A stretch of 64,000 bases of DNA from an uncultured Prevotella sp. (lineage in GTDB: Bacteria > Bacteroidota > Bacteroidia > Bacteroidales > Bacteroidaceae). The translations under genes and the position numbers were made by a program. This document shows, piece by piece, positions 53,656-61,283 of the stretch (position 1 is its first letter; every line of letters begins with the position of its first letter). Location of the stretch: positions 1 through 64,000 of the forward strand of contig CAKMOD010000134.1 of NCBI GenBank assembly GCA_927910885.1. The letters run 5' to 3'. The notes beneath the pieces are model-generated. The model saw only the letters and a program-made list of their open reading frames with translations. It was not told where the DNA came from and made no database searches.

Positions 53656-54663
53656 CTAAGATATAGAAATACCAGAAATCAATGCCAATATTCGTCCCAA
53701 ACGACTGTTACGATAACCATAAAGCAGCTTATAGACCAAGAAAGACCCATAAACGCCTATCAGAAAAGCAAGGATAATATAAACGACATTATCAAAATGA
53801 GTAAAGTGCATAAGTATTTGTAAACTCAATGCTTGAAAGATTCCATGATAAAGATAGATAGTATAAGAGGATGGAGAAAGGTGATTGAGGAAGTGAAACT
53901 CATATTTTGCGTATAAGCGCGCCAAAGCAACTGACATAAGAATACCATTCATTGCAAAGAATAAACCCATGAGAGGGCTTTTATTTACGTGTAGACCAAT
54001 AATTGATACTACAAACGTAAATAGGAATACTAAGAAAGAAGTTTTCCTTTTATCAAGAAAGCGCATCAAACCAAAGCTAAATACGAAGTAACCTAAGGCA
54101 AAATAAAAAGCATAATGAATTACTCCAACGACATTAAAAAGTGTGTCGTGGGAGAAAGGGAGGGAGATATTTGCCAGAGCAAGTAGGGTAAGTAAAAGAG
54201 TAGTAACAGCAAGAGAAGTTCTATGTTTCAGTCGCTGGAAAAAGAGAAGGGCAACCACTGCAAAGACAAAAAGCAAGAACAAAGTAGGTAAAAACCAATA
54301 AGAGCTATTGACATTGCGGTAAGGATAGATGAGCATCAACACGTATTCTCTCCAATTAGCTTGTATCGGGCGCACCATAAACTGCGATAAAAGAACCTTT
54401 GGAACAAAGAGTAGGGTACTCAAAGCAAAGTAAGGAAGTAGCAAGCGAACTGCTTTACGACTTAGAAAGATATGAGGTTGTAGCGGTTTTCCGTTTACTG
54501 ATACATTGAAAAGATAACCTGATACGAAGAAGAAAAGGGGTATATGAAACTGATACATCCAGTCAACTATCAGACTATTTGTCTGATAAAAAGAGTGACC
54601 GAGTACTACCAAGAGGATAGCAAACACATGGAGAAAAGAGAATTCAGCAATCTTTTGTTTCAT
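53656..54663 (-). CDS. Membrane acyltransferase (acyltransferase 3 family)
   Basis: 335 residues with about ten transmembrane helices. The N-terminal FSFLHVFAILLVVLGHSFYQ (about 8-27) contains the conserved histidine of this family, followed by FHIPLFFFVSGYLF. Members O-acylate sugars of lipopolysaccharides, exopolysaccharides or other cell-surface glycans at the inner membrane. It overlaps the upstream gene by four bases (ATGA-type coupling), as the last gene of the PorZ cluster, so a role in modifying a surface glycan is reasonable (inference). Confidence 0.85.
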   Translation of the reverse strand: MKQKIAEFSFLHVFAILLVVLGHSFYQTNSLIVDWMYQFHIPLFFFVSGYLFNVSVNGKPLQPHIFLSRKAVRLLLPYFALSTLLFVPKVLLSQFMVRPIQANWREYVLMLIYPYRNVNSSYWFLPTLFLLFVFAVVALLFFQRLKHRTSLAVTTLLLTLLALANISLPFSHDTLFNVVGVIHYAFYFALGYFVFSFGLMRFLDKRKTSFLVFLFTFVVSIIGLHVNKSPLMGLFFAMNGILMSVALARLYAKYEFHFLNHLSPSSYTIYLYHGIFQALSLQILMHFTHFDNVVYIILAFLIGVYGSFLVYKLLYGYRNSRLGRILALISGISIS

Positions 54664-56054
54664 TTTATTCGTTTTACTTGCTCATCTTCAGCATACCATA
54701 CACCATCGCAACCAGCTTTCTCTGCCTTTAGAAGTAAAGATTTCAACTGCTTTCTGTTTGTTATTTCTTCGTTAATAATGGCCTTAGGCCATTGATAACC
54801 TGTCTGTTGAAGAGCGGAATAACCCCAACCAAAAGCCTCGAAAGGAATCACCCAGAAGGAAGAATACTTCGTTTCTCCTTTGTCTAAATGTATTACCATT
54901 ACCTTGTTTACTGGTCGGTCGCATTGGCTGACAATACTCTTTGCCATCTGTTCACCCATCCTACCTGATAGGAAAGAGGCATAGCCGTGATGGAGTAGGG
55001 TGAAGAAAGCTGTCAAAAGATAAAGCAATGCTGAAACTATCAATACCTTCTTGTTCTTGATTCGTTCACAGAGTAGGGCTATCATCAGTGCAACAAAGGG
55101 CAGAATTGCATAACAGTGCATTGCAGAGAAGACTGTCATCAGATTGATGAAAGCCCCAATAAAGAAGGATAAAAGCAGTATTATGAGCGGTTTCTGCCAT
55201 CTATAGGAACGTAATAAAAGCCAAAGAAAGGGTAGGGGAAGGACTCCAGTGATTACGACAACAGCAAGATGACGATGCTGAGGATGGATAAGACTGGCGT
55301 AATCGATAGGGTAGAAGGTCATTCCTAATAGCAAAGCGAGGTTGCGTAGCAGTCGTGTTAGGGTGAAATCCATATAGACGTTATGCTCAAGACGAAAGCT
55401 ATCGCTCAGCATGAAACGGCTAACAAGATAGAAAACAAACACAAGGCAGGCACAAAGAAGATGTCTGATAACATCATTGAAACGTTCTTTTCCTATGCTC
55501 CATACGATGAAGGGTGGGAAAACAAACCAAATGTAGCCCGACTCTTTAGCAAAAACCGATAGCAAAGAGCACAACAACCACAGCATAAGCTTACGATATC
55601 CAGACAGGCTAATGTAGCTATATAAGGCAAGAAGACCCCATAAAAGGGAATAGACTTGGTTCAAGGAATCAATATTCAGGACGGTACCCAAAGTGCCTGA
55701 CGACAAATAAAAGAAAACGACAGATAGGTTACGTGATAACGTACTAACCCTAAACCATTGCAGAATCCTATAGACTAACCATGTGTTGAGAATATGTCCC
55801 AATAGGATAAAAAGATGGTTTAAGAAGGGAAAAAGTCGGTAATTAAGTCCGAGCAGATGCCCAAAGAGCACATCAAAAGGACGCCAATAATTACCATCAG
55901 GAAGCAGACTTTGAAGTGTGAGAGGCTCCATCTGCGGTATGGTATAGTACGTCCAATCGTCAAAGGTAGGCTGAAGTTGACAAAGCAACAGCAATGCCAA
56001 CGGAGCTGTCAGCACTATCCAAAAGATTGGATTACGCCCTACCTCTGCCTTCAT
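54660..56054 (-). CDS. Multi-pass membrane protein, GT-C glycosyltransferase-like
   Basis: 464 residues with roughly ten to twelve hydrophobic helices. After the first helix (about 10-27) the first loop contains TFDDWTYY, an acidic pair where GT-C glycosyltransferases have their catalytic DD/DE. The C-terminal about 80 residues (from VNKVMVIHLDKGETKYSS) form a soluble domain. These features suggest a lipid-linked-sugar-dependent glycosyltransferase, but I see no closer family match. It starts eight bases after the PorZ stop and overlaps the acyltransferase gene by four bases. Confidence 0.65.
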   Translation of the reverse strand: MKAEVGRNPIFWIVLTAPLALLLLCQLQPTFDDWTYYTIPQMEPLTLQSLLPDGNYWRPFDVLFGHLLGLNYRLFPFLNHLFILLGHILNTWLVYRILQWFRVSTLSRNLSVVFFYLSSGTLGTVLNIDSLNQVYSLLWGLLALYSYISLSGYRKLMLWLLCSLLSVFAKESGYIWFVFPPFIVWSIGKERFNDVIRHLLCACLVFVFYLVSRFMLSDSFRLEHNVYMDFTLTRLLRNLALLLGMTFYPIDYASLIHPQHRHLAVVVITGVLPLPFLWLLLRSYRWQKPLIILLLSFFIGAFINLMTVFSAMHCYAILPFVALMIALLCERIKNKKVLIVSALLYLLTAFFTLLHHGYASFLSGRMGEQMAKSIVSQCDRPVNKVMVIHLDKGETKYSSFWVIPFEAFGWGYSALQQTGYQWPKAIINEEITNRKQLKSLLLKAEKAGCDGVWYAEDEQVKRIK

Positions 56055-56062
56055 AGCCTCTA

Positions 56063-58087
56063 TTAATTAACCACAGCAACCTTACAAACAGTGCCATTAT
56101 CACCGTTTTCGTCAGCCGTCTGCACCATATAAACACCCGATGCAACACGTTTTCCGTTCTTATCCTTGCCATCCCAGACGAAAGAACCACCATTGCTGGT
56201 ACCTTCAGCAACGAGAACTCCATTGGTTGTTACAATCTTCACGTCTACATTCATTGACAAACCAACAATTGTAATAGGCCCAGTATAACCCGGTTTTACT
56301 GGGTTTGGATAAGCGTATGTAGTCTCATCATTAGGTGATTCAACAGCCTTTGTGGCATCACTCATATAGGAACAGAGACCATTGTCAGTAGCAAAGAACA
56401 CCTCTCCAGTGGCATCATTGATTGAAATAGACTGAATATTATTAGACAGCAAATGACTATTTGTAGTCGTAAAGTGCTGCAACTGTGTCATATTATCCGC
56501 ACTAATGAGGTAGACACCACTGCCTTTCGTACCAAACCACTTGCGTCCTCCGCCATCAACCGATATTGCAGTAATATCAAGACCAGCGAGAAGATAATCT
56601 GCAAGATTGGTTCCATCGTTACGCGGAACCTTAACTTGTACAAAGCGATAGTTCTCCTGTTCGTTCATTTGAGACCGCTGAAGAAGCATCGGACCAGCCG
56701 TTGTTCCCACCCAAATATTGTGGTCTAAGTCCTCTGCCCAGCAGTGAACAGCTGTAATATCTACGTTAGAACCATCCTCATTAACAAAGCGAGTATAAGC
56801 TTTGAGTTTATCATTCTTAGGGTCATAAGAGAAGAGTCCCGGCTGAATCCAGTGATCATTGCAGAACCAAAGAAGGTTACGACTATCCAAGCGCATCTGT
56901 GACAAGCCTGAGAGTCCTACACCATCTTTCATCAGTTCAGGCTTACTGAAGGAGGTCATCTGCCCATCTTTCGATACACGAATAAGGTTTTCTTTCTTTG
57001 TTTGGTTATTGAGTACCCATAGATTACCCTCTCTATCGTAAGCCAATCCATAGACAAGTACATAATCATTACCCAATTCTCTGCCTCTGTCCATAGCTCC
57101 TTGCAGGATGCTATTGTCCTTGTTATAAAAGGCTACCATCTTACCAGACATAAACTCATAGAGGCCTGTTCGTGCGCCTACATACACATGATTGCTATTG
57201 CGAGGGTCTATTGCTACCGCCTTTGTTCCTATATAAGGATAACCCGTACGAGTCGAGAAGTCGTCTTCGAAAAAGTCCCAATCATCACCCTGTAACACCT
57301 GCACAATGCCTGGATTCTCCCAGTTATTAACTATCGGATTGAAGTTTCCTCCGGTACCATAAAGACGGTTATTAAGGAAGGTAGTCCATACAAAAGTGTT
57401 GCGCTTTGGACCACCAGGACTGAGTGTCTTAGCCTGTGCCAATAGAACTGCATCGGCTGTTCTTGGACGCTCTACATAAGTTCCTACGTTCGTCCAGTTA
57501 TTTCTATCGAGGAGATTAGCAGACAAGGCAGCACGATATAGTCCGTTACTTTGGCTCGCAGCATAGATATAACCGCTCTCAATATAGCTGTAATTGACAG
57601 GGAAAGAGAGGTTATAACTGTCGCTTATCTCTGCTTTAGCAACATTGAGTTTTACAAGTCCAAAACCTGTAGAGAGATAACAATAGACGCCAGACATATC
57701 AATACCGTTGACGGTTTTATCTGCCATTGTTGTCTTTAGATAGTAATCTGGCACATTTGTAACATTACCTCTATCGTCTAATAGGTCGATATTATTATTC
57801 GAATAGAGGATAACCAACCGACGAGCTGTCTTATTCCATGCAATGAAACGGATATCCGAATCGCTCAAACCATTGACATTATCGTAGGTCTTTATGCTCT
57901 GATCGTTCTTGTTATAGGTATAAAGGCTATTGGAAGCAAGCACATACAGTTTGTTACCTCCTTCTTCAACCCATTGTACATTATTGTAAGAAAGATAGTT
58001 TTTCCATGTTCCTACACCGCCAGCAAGGGCAGTTACAACAAGAGAAAAGAATAGAATAAGCGATAGGAAATATCTTTTTATTGTCAT
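56063..58087 (-). CDS. porZ: PorZ-like beta-propeller protein of the type IX secretion system
   Basis: 674 residues with a signal peptide (about 1-22). The mature N-terminus GVGTWKNYLSYNNVQWVEEGGNKLYVLASNSLYTYN is the typical PorZ start. Two beta-propeller-like regions follow (about 25-570), including FFEDDFSTRTGYPYIGTKAVAIDPRN and NHWIQPGLFSYD-like repeats. The last about 80 residues form a type IX sorting domain: YPNPVKPGYTG, then GSFVWDGKDKNGKRVASGVY and a final KVAVVN. In Porphyromonas gingivalis PorZ forms part of the PorU attachment complex and binds anionic LPS, so that exported proteins can be anchored. The gene overlaps the GT2 gene by four bases. Confidence 0.85.
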   Translation of the reverse strand: MTIKRYFLSLILFFSLVVTALAGGVGTWKNYLSYNNVQWVEEGGNKLYVLASNSLYTYNKNDQSIKTYDNVNGLSDSDIRFIAWNKTARRLVILYSNNNIDLLDDRGNVTNVPDYYLKTTMADKTVNGIDMSGVYCYLSTGFGLVKLNVAKAEISDSYNLSFPVNYSYIESGYIYAASQSNGLYRAALSANLLDRNNWTNVGTYVERPRTADAVLLAQAKTLSPGGPKRNTFVWTTFLNNRLYGTGGNFNPIVNNWENPGIVQVLQGDDWDFFEDDFSTRTGYPYIGTKAVAIDPRNSNHVYVGARTGLYEFMSGKMVAFYNKDNSILQGAMDRGRELGNDYVLVYGLAYDREGNLWVLNNQTKKENLIRVSKDGQMTSFSKPELMKDGVGLSGLSQMRLDSRNLLWFCNDHWIQPGLFSYDPKNDKLKAYTRFVNEDGSNVDITAVHCWAEDLDHNIWVGTTAGPMLLQRSQMNEQENYRFVQVKVPRNDGTNLADYLLAGLDITAISVDGGGRKWFGTKGSGVYLISADNMTQLQHFTTTNSHLLSNNIQSISINDATGEVFFATDNGLCSYMSDATKAVESPNDETTYAYPNPVKPGYTGPITIVGLSMNVDVKIVTTNGVLVAEGTSNGGSFVWDGKDKNGKRVASGVYMVQTADENGDNGTVCKVAVVN

Positions 58088-59058
58088 ATAGCGTTCTTTG
58101 TGTAATGTAAATAATACAACAGTTTATAGATATTAAACCAAAAAACGTTCGGTTTATTGCCTAAGAGGCAATTCTTTATAGGCTCATTAAATAGCTTATA
58201 AGCTGTTACAAAAAGTGGAGAGAGGTGTAAACGCTCGATACACTCGGCTTTATCAAGCAAACGAGAGTAGCCTTTCAGCTCCTTTCTGAAGGCAAATAGC
58301 GTGCGCAAAGCCTCTTCTGTCTTAGCGAGATAGCTTGCGTTATCCTCAAAATCACAGAAGAGTACAGGATTATCTATATGCTTTATTACTACTTGTTGCT
58401 GCTGGAACCGTTTGCCTAAGAGTACATCTTCATAACCATAATGGCTAATCTTCTCATCGTAAGGCTGCTCACCTAAGACCGAACGGTGTACGAGTAGATT
58501 TGTTGCTAAATGCTGATAAGGCTGACTTTGACGGCTCTCAACGGTATTAATTGCCTCGCATTGCCGTTCATAACGATATCTAAGGTTGCCTTTCCATTGG
58601 TCAGGATTACCTCCAATGGCTATTCCGCCCACTACAACATCTCCCTCTGTCTGCAGATAGTTGCGAATGAAGGAAGGGTTATTCAACGACAAATCGCCAT
58701 CAATAAAGAGCAGCCTATCACCCTTAGCCTGCGATACAAGGAAGTTACGAATAGCCGAACGGCCCACGTTCTTCTCCCTGATAATATAGCAGACATGGGG
58801 TAGATTCGCTATTGCTCGGTTCTCTTCTACGAGGCTGTGCCTCGTAGCACGGGACCTAACAGCAGCGGAAGGGCAGGGGAGGAGAGGGCTGGCAGCTATA
58901 CTATCGGGGGGTGATAACACACTATCGGAACTTGACAAAGAGCCATCATCAGCCACTATGATTTCAAAGTCTGCCTTACATTCCACGCACTGTCGCTGTA
59001 ACTCTGTCACCAAAGCTACACAACTACAGTTATAAACAGGAAGAAGAATAGACAACAT
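58084..59058 (-). CDS. Family 2 glycosyltransferase with a repeat-derived insertion
   Basis: 324 residues. The GT-A fold starts MLSILLPVYNCS, with VADDGS at 35-40 and the DXD-like acidic pair in FIDGDLSL at about 119-126. The segment EKNVGRSAIRNFLVSQAKGD is characteristic. Between the DDGS motif and that segment, residues about 44-77 (SSDSVLSPPDSIAASPLLPC followed by a basic stretch) are not expected in the family. They are encoded by CT-rich and palindromic DNA (58827-58931). The product probably transfers a sugar to a surface glycan. It is the first gene of the cluster, coupled by four bases to porZ. Confidence 0.83.
   Translation of the reverse strand: MLSILLPVYNCSCVALVTELQRQCVECKADFEIIVADDGSLSSSDSVLSPPDSIAASPLLPCPSAAVRSRATRHSLVEENRAIANLPHVCYIIREKNVGRSAIRNFLVSQAKGDRLLFIDGDLSLNNPSFIRNYLQTEGDVVVGGIAIGGNPDQWKGNLRYRYERQCEAINTVESRQSQPYQHLATNLLVHRSVLGEQPYDEKISHYGYEDVLLGKRFQQQQVVIKHIDNPVLFCDFEDNASYLAKTEEALRTLFAFRKELKGYSRLLDKAECIERLHLSPLFVTAYKLFNEPIKNCLLGNKPNVFWFNIYKLLYYLHYTKNAI
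58827..58847. repeat. Perfect palindrome inside the GT2 gene
   Basis: CTACGAGGC, three bases, GCCTCGTAG. It lies at one edge of the DNA segment that encodes the unexpected insertion of the glycosyltransferase. Confidence 0.8.
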
Positions 59059-59388
59059 TGCAGATATTAAATGGTTATTTTCTTATATCATACAGATAAC
59101 GAGTACACTATTAAGCTTTGAAATTATGCCTATCAAACCGATTAACATAGCCCTTTTCAGTATTAATATAAGCTTTCAAATAGTATTAGGAAAGCCTTTC
59201 CTTCGAATTATTTCATGAAATAAATTCTTTTTACGTGAAAAGAAATATTTTTCTTCATGAGAAGAAATATTTATTTTCATGAAAATAATTCGGAAAAGGG
59301 TATTTATCGAAGTCTAAAAGGGGGCTTTTATGGTTTTACTTTGTTAGCTCTTTCCCTCTTAAAAAGCCCCTTTAGCCTTTTTACTCTT
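59059..59388. other. Intergenic region, GT2 / rdgB
   Basis: 330 bases, mostly copy D of the phased A+T-rich element (59205-59291) plus a T-rich stretch with CTTTTTACTC-type repeats near 59370-59395. No gene is seen. Confidence 0.65.
59205..59291. repeat. A+T-rich phased dyad element, copy D
   Basis: 87 bp, from GAATTATTTCATGAAA to TTTTCATGAAAATAATTC, and the inverted flanks continue outwards (CCTTTCCTTC / GGAAAAGGG). Dyads are centred near 59216, 59236, 59258 and 59280, with 20-22 bp steps. The second unit is TACGTGAA. Confidence 0.87.
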
Positions 59389-59973
59389 TTATCCTTTCAG
59401 CCTTCCTAAGTATTCCGCCAACTTCTTTACAGCCCTTGCACGATGGGATATCTGGTTCTTTATCTCCTCACCCAACTCTGCAAAGCTCTTGTCATAACCC
59501 TCTGGAATGAAGATAGGGTCATATCCAAAGCCCTCTGTACCATGCTTCTCAGTAGCGATTCTACCCTCTACCTTACCCTCAAACTGATGTTCTACACCAT
59601 CAATGATAAGAGAGATAACCGTGCGGAAACACGCCTTACGATTGTCCTTACCTTCTAAGTTTGCCAATAGCTTACGCATATTCGCCTCGCTATCGTGGTC
59701 GGTTCCCTCTGCATAACGAGCTGAATGCACGCCGGGTTCACCACCAAGTGCCTCCACCTCAAGTCCTGTATCGTCAGCAAAACAGTTCTGACCGTAGTGT
59801 TCAACGACGTAAGAAGACTTCTGACGTGCATTCTCCTCCAGTGTTGCTCCAGTCTCAGGGATATCCTCGTGACAGCCAATCTCAGCCAAAGAAACGATTT
59901 CAAACTCCTTTCCAAGGATGTCCTTGATTTCCTCAAGCTTATGTTTATTATTTGTTGCGAATACTATTTTCAT
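59389..59973 (-). CDS. rdgB: Non-canonical purine NTP pyrophosphatase (RdgB/HAM1)
   Basis: Hydrolyses ITP, dITP and XTP to monophosphates, keeping the nucleotide pool clean. 194 residues, normal length. Family blocks: [12 protein letters not shown] at 4-15, [30 protein letters not shown] at about 64-89 (with the metal-binding DD) and [19 protein letters not shown] near 147-165. [10 protein letters not shown] at the end is typical. It is the third gene of a leuS-yitT-rdgB run on the minus strand. Confidence 0.96.
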   Translation of the reverse strand: MKIVFATNNKHKLEEIKDILGKEFEIVSLAEIGCHEDIPETGATLEENARQKSSYVVEHYGQNCFADDTGLEVEALGGEPGVHSARYAEGTDHDSEANMRKLLANLEGKDNRKACFRTVISLIIDGVEHQFEGKVEGRIATEKHGTEGFGYDPIFIPEGYDKSFAELGEEIKNQISHRARAVKKLAEYLGRLKG

Positions 59974-60043
59974 CTCTATAAAACGTTTTTAGAATGCTAA
60001 AAAGCCTTGTTTGAAAGCCCTAAGTACTATTCCTACAACAAGA

Positions 60044-60100
60044 ACGCACGGTTCGTATGTCCTTAAAAGCTTATCGCCAGTGGACACACGAGCCGTGCGT
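60044..60100 (-). terminator. Long hairpin between yitT-family gene and rdgB
   Basis: ACGCACGGTTCGTATGTCC (60044-60062) pairs with GGACACACGAGCCGTGCGT (60082-60100), 17 of 19 positions. It is 40 bases after the upstream stop codon. It may be a terminator or a mobile palindromic repeat; a T run is not obvious. Confidence 0.6.
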
Positions 60101-60140
60101 CCCTGCTAATTAGCGGCTGGAACACAGCTCTTCAGCATCT

Positions 60141-61127
60141 TTATTTCTGTTCATTCGCAGGCTTTTTCATGGCTTCAGCCAACTTCTTTTCCTGCTTTTT
60201 CATTTCCTTTTTCGCCTTAATCTTTATCTGATCGAAGCCTTCACCATAGACACCAATCACCGAACTCTGACTTACAAAGGCTGTTGGGTCAACCATCTTG
60301 ATGATACGGAAGATAGTTTTACTCTCATTACGCTTTGCCAACAAGCAGATAACCTTCATATCATTGCCTGTATACCAGCCATGTCCATCAAGGATAGTCA
60401 GTGCATGCTCGGTCTCTTCAACAATGGCATTGGCAATTTCCTCATGCTTCCAAGAGAAGATCATGAACTGAACTGACTCGCGCCTCATATTCATCACGTG
60501 ATCTAACATAAAACACTCGATGAACATCGTACAGTAACCAAAGACCATCTTATGCAAGCGTTCCATGACATCACCAAACTGAGGGAAGAACAAACAGCTA
60601 CCCACAATCAAGATATCAACACCCATTAAGACCTGTCCTAACGAGATATCATGATACTTATTGACACAGGCAGCAATGATATCCGTACCACCCGTACTTC
60701 CATTATTAAGGAAGACGATAGCCAATCCCGTACCTGTAAGGCTACAACCAATAATCAATGACATAAAAGCTTGGTCTTCACCGAGCATCTTCACCATGTG
60801 TCCTGCAGCATCCTTAGGCATCAGATCCTGCGCAAAAATCAATAGGAAATAAAGGGCAAAGATAGCATAGATAGTCTTCATCAGGAACTTAAAGCCCAAT
60901 ATCTTCAAAGCAACTATCAACAACGAAATGTTGATAATCATGTAAGTATTCTCAATCTTAAAACCCGTAGCATAGAAGATTACGGCAGACATACCCGTCA
61001 CTCCACCCGTTACTATCTCATAAGGCATTAGAAATACAGTGAAGGCAGCAGCATAAAGAATTAAGCCAACGGTCAAGAAAAAGTAATCTTTGGCTTCGGA
61101 TCGGATGAGTTGTTGATCAATGGTCAT
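60141..61127 (-). CDS. YitT family membrane protein (DUF161/DUF2179)
   Basis: 328 residues. The N-terminal part (about 1-210) has about five to six transmembrane helices with FLMPYEIVTGGVTGMSAVIFYATG and NNGSTGGTDIIAACVNKY, both hallmarks of the family. The soluble C-terminal DUF2179 domain (about 220-300) contains HALTILDGHGWYTGNDMKVICLLAKR. A lysine-rich tail follows. The family is widespread, and its transport or sensory role is not established. The gene is flanked by hairpins on both sides, within the leuS-yitT-rdgB order. Confidence 0.88.
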   Translation of the reverse strand: MTIDQQLIRSEAKDYFFLTVGLILYAAAFTVFLMPYEIVTGGVTGMSAVIFYATGFKIENTYMIINISLLIVALKILGFKFLMKTIYAIFALYFLLIFAQDLMPKDAAGHMVKMLGEDQAFMSLIIGCSLTGTGLAIVFLNNGSTGGTDIIAACVNKYHDISLGQVLMGVDILIVGSCLFFPQFGDVMERLHKMVFGYCTMFIECFMLDHVMNMRRESVQFMIFSWKHEEIANAIVEETEHALTILDGHGWYTGNDMKVICLLAKRNESKTIFRIIKMVDPTAFVSQSSVIGVYGEGFDQIKIKAKKEMKKQEKKLAEAMKKPANEQK

Positions 61128-61150
61128 AGGCTCTTAGAATGGTTAAGATG

Positions 61151-61265
61151 AAGAGGCTGTATCGAAACACGGCTGAAGCGGCTACCTACATACTAACTTC
61201 ATTTCCGTTGGAGATTACCGCTGTTGAAGAAACGAGCTTACAACCCTGTTTCCATACAGCCTCTT
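61151..61265 (-). terminator. Long-armed hairpin after leuS
   Basis: AAGAGGCTGTATCGAAACA (61151-61169) pairs with TGTTTCCATACAGCCTCTT (61247-61265), 18 of 19 positions, around a 77-base internal segment. It may be a terminator of leuS or a structured RNA element; the long internal part is unusual for a simple terminator. Confidence 0.55.
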
Positions 61266-61283
61266 CTGTGGTTTATTGAATAG

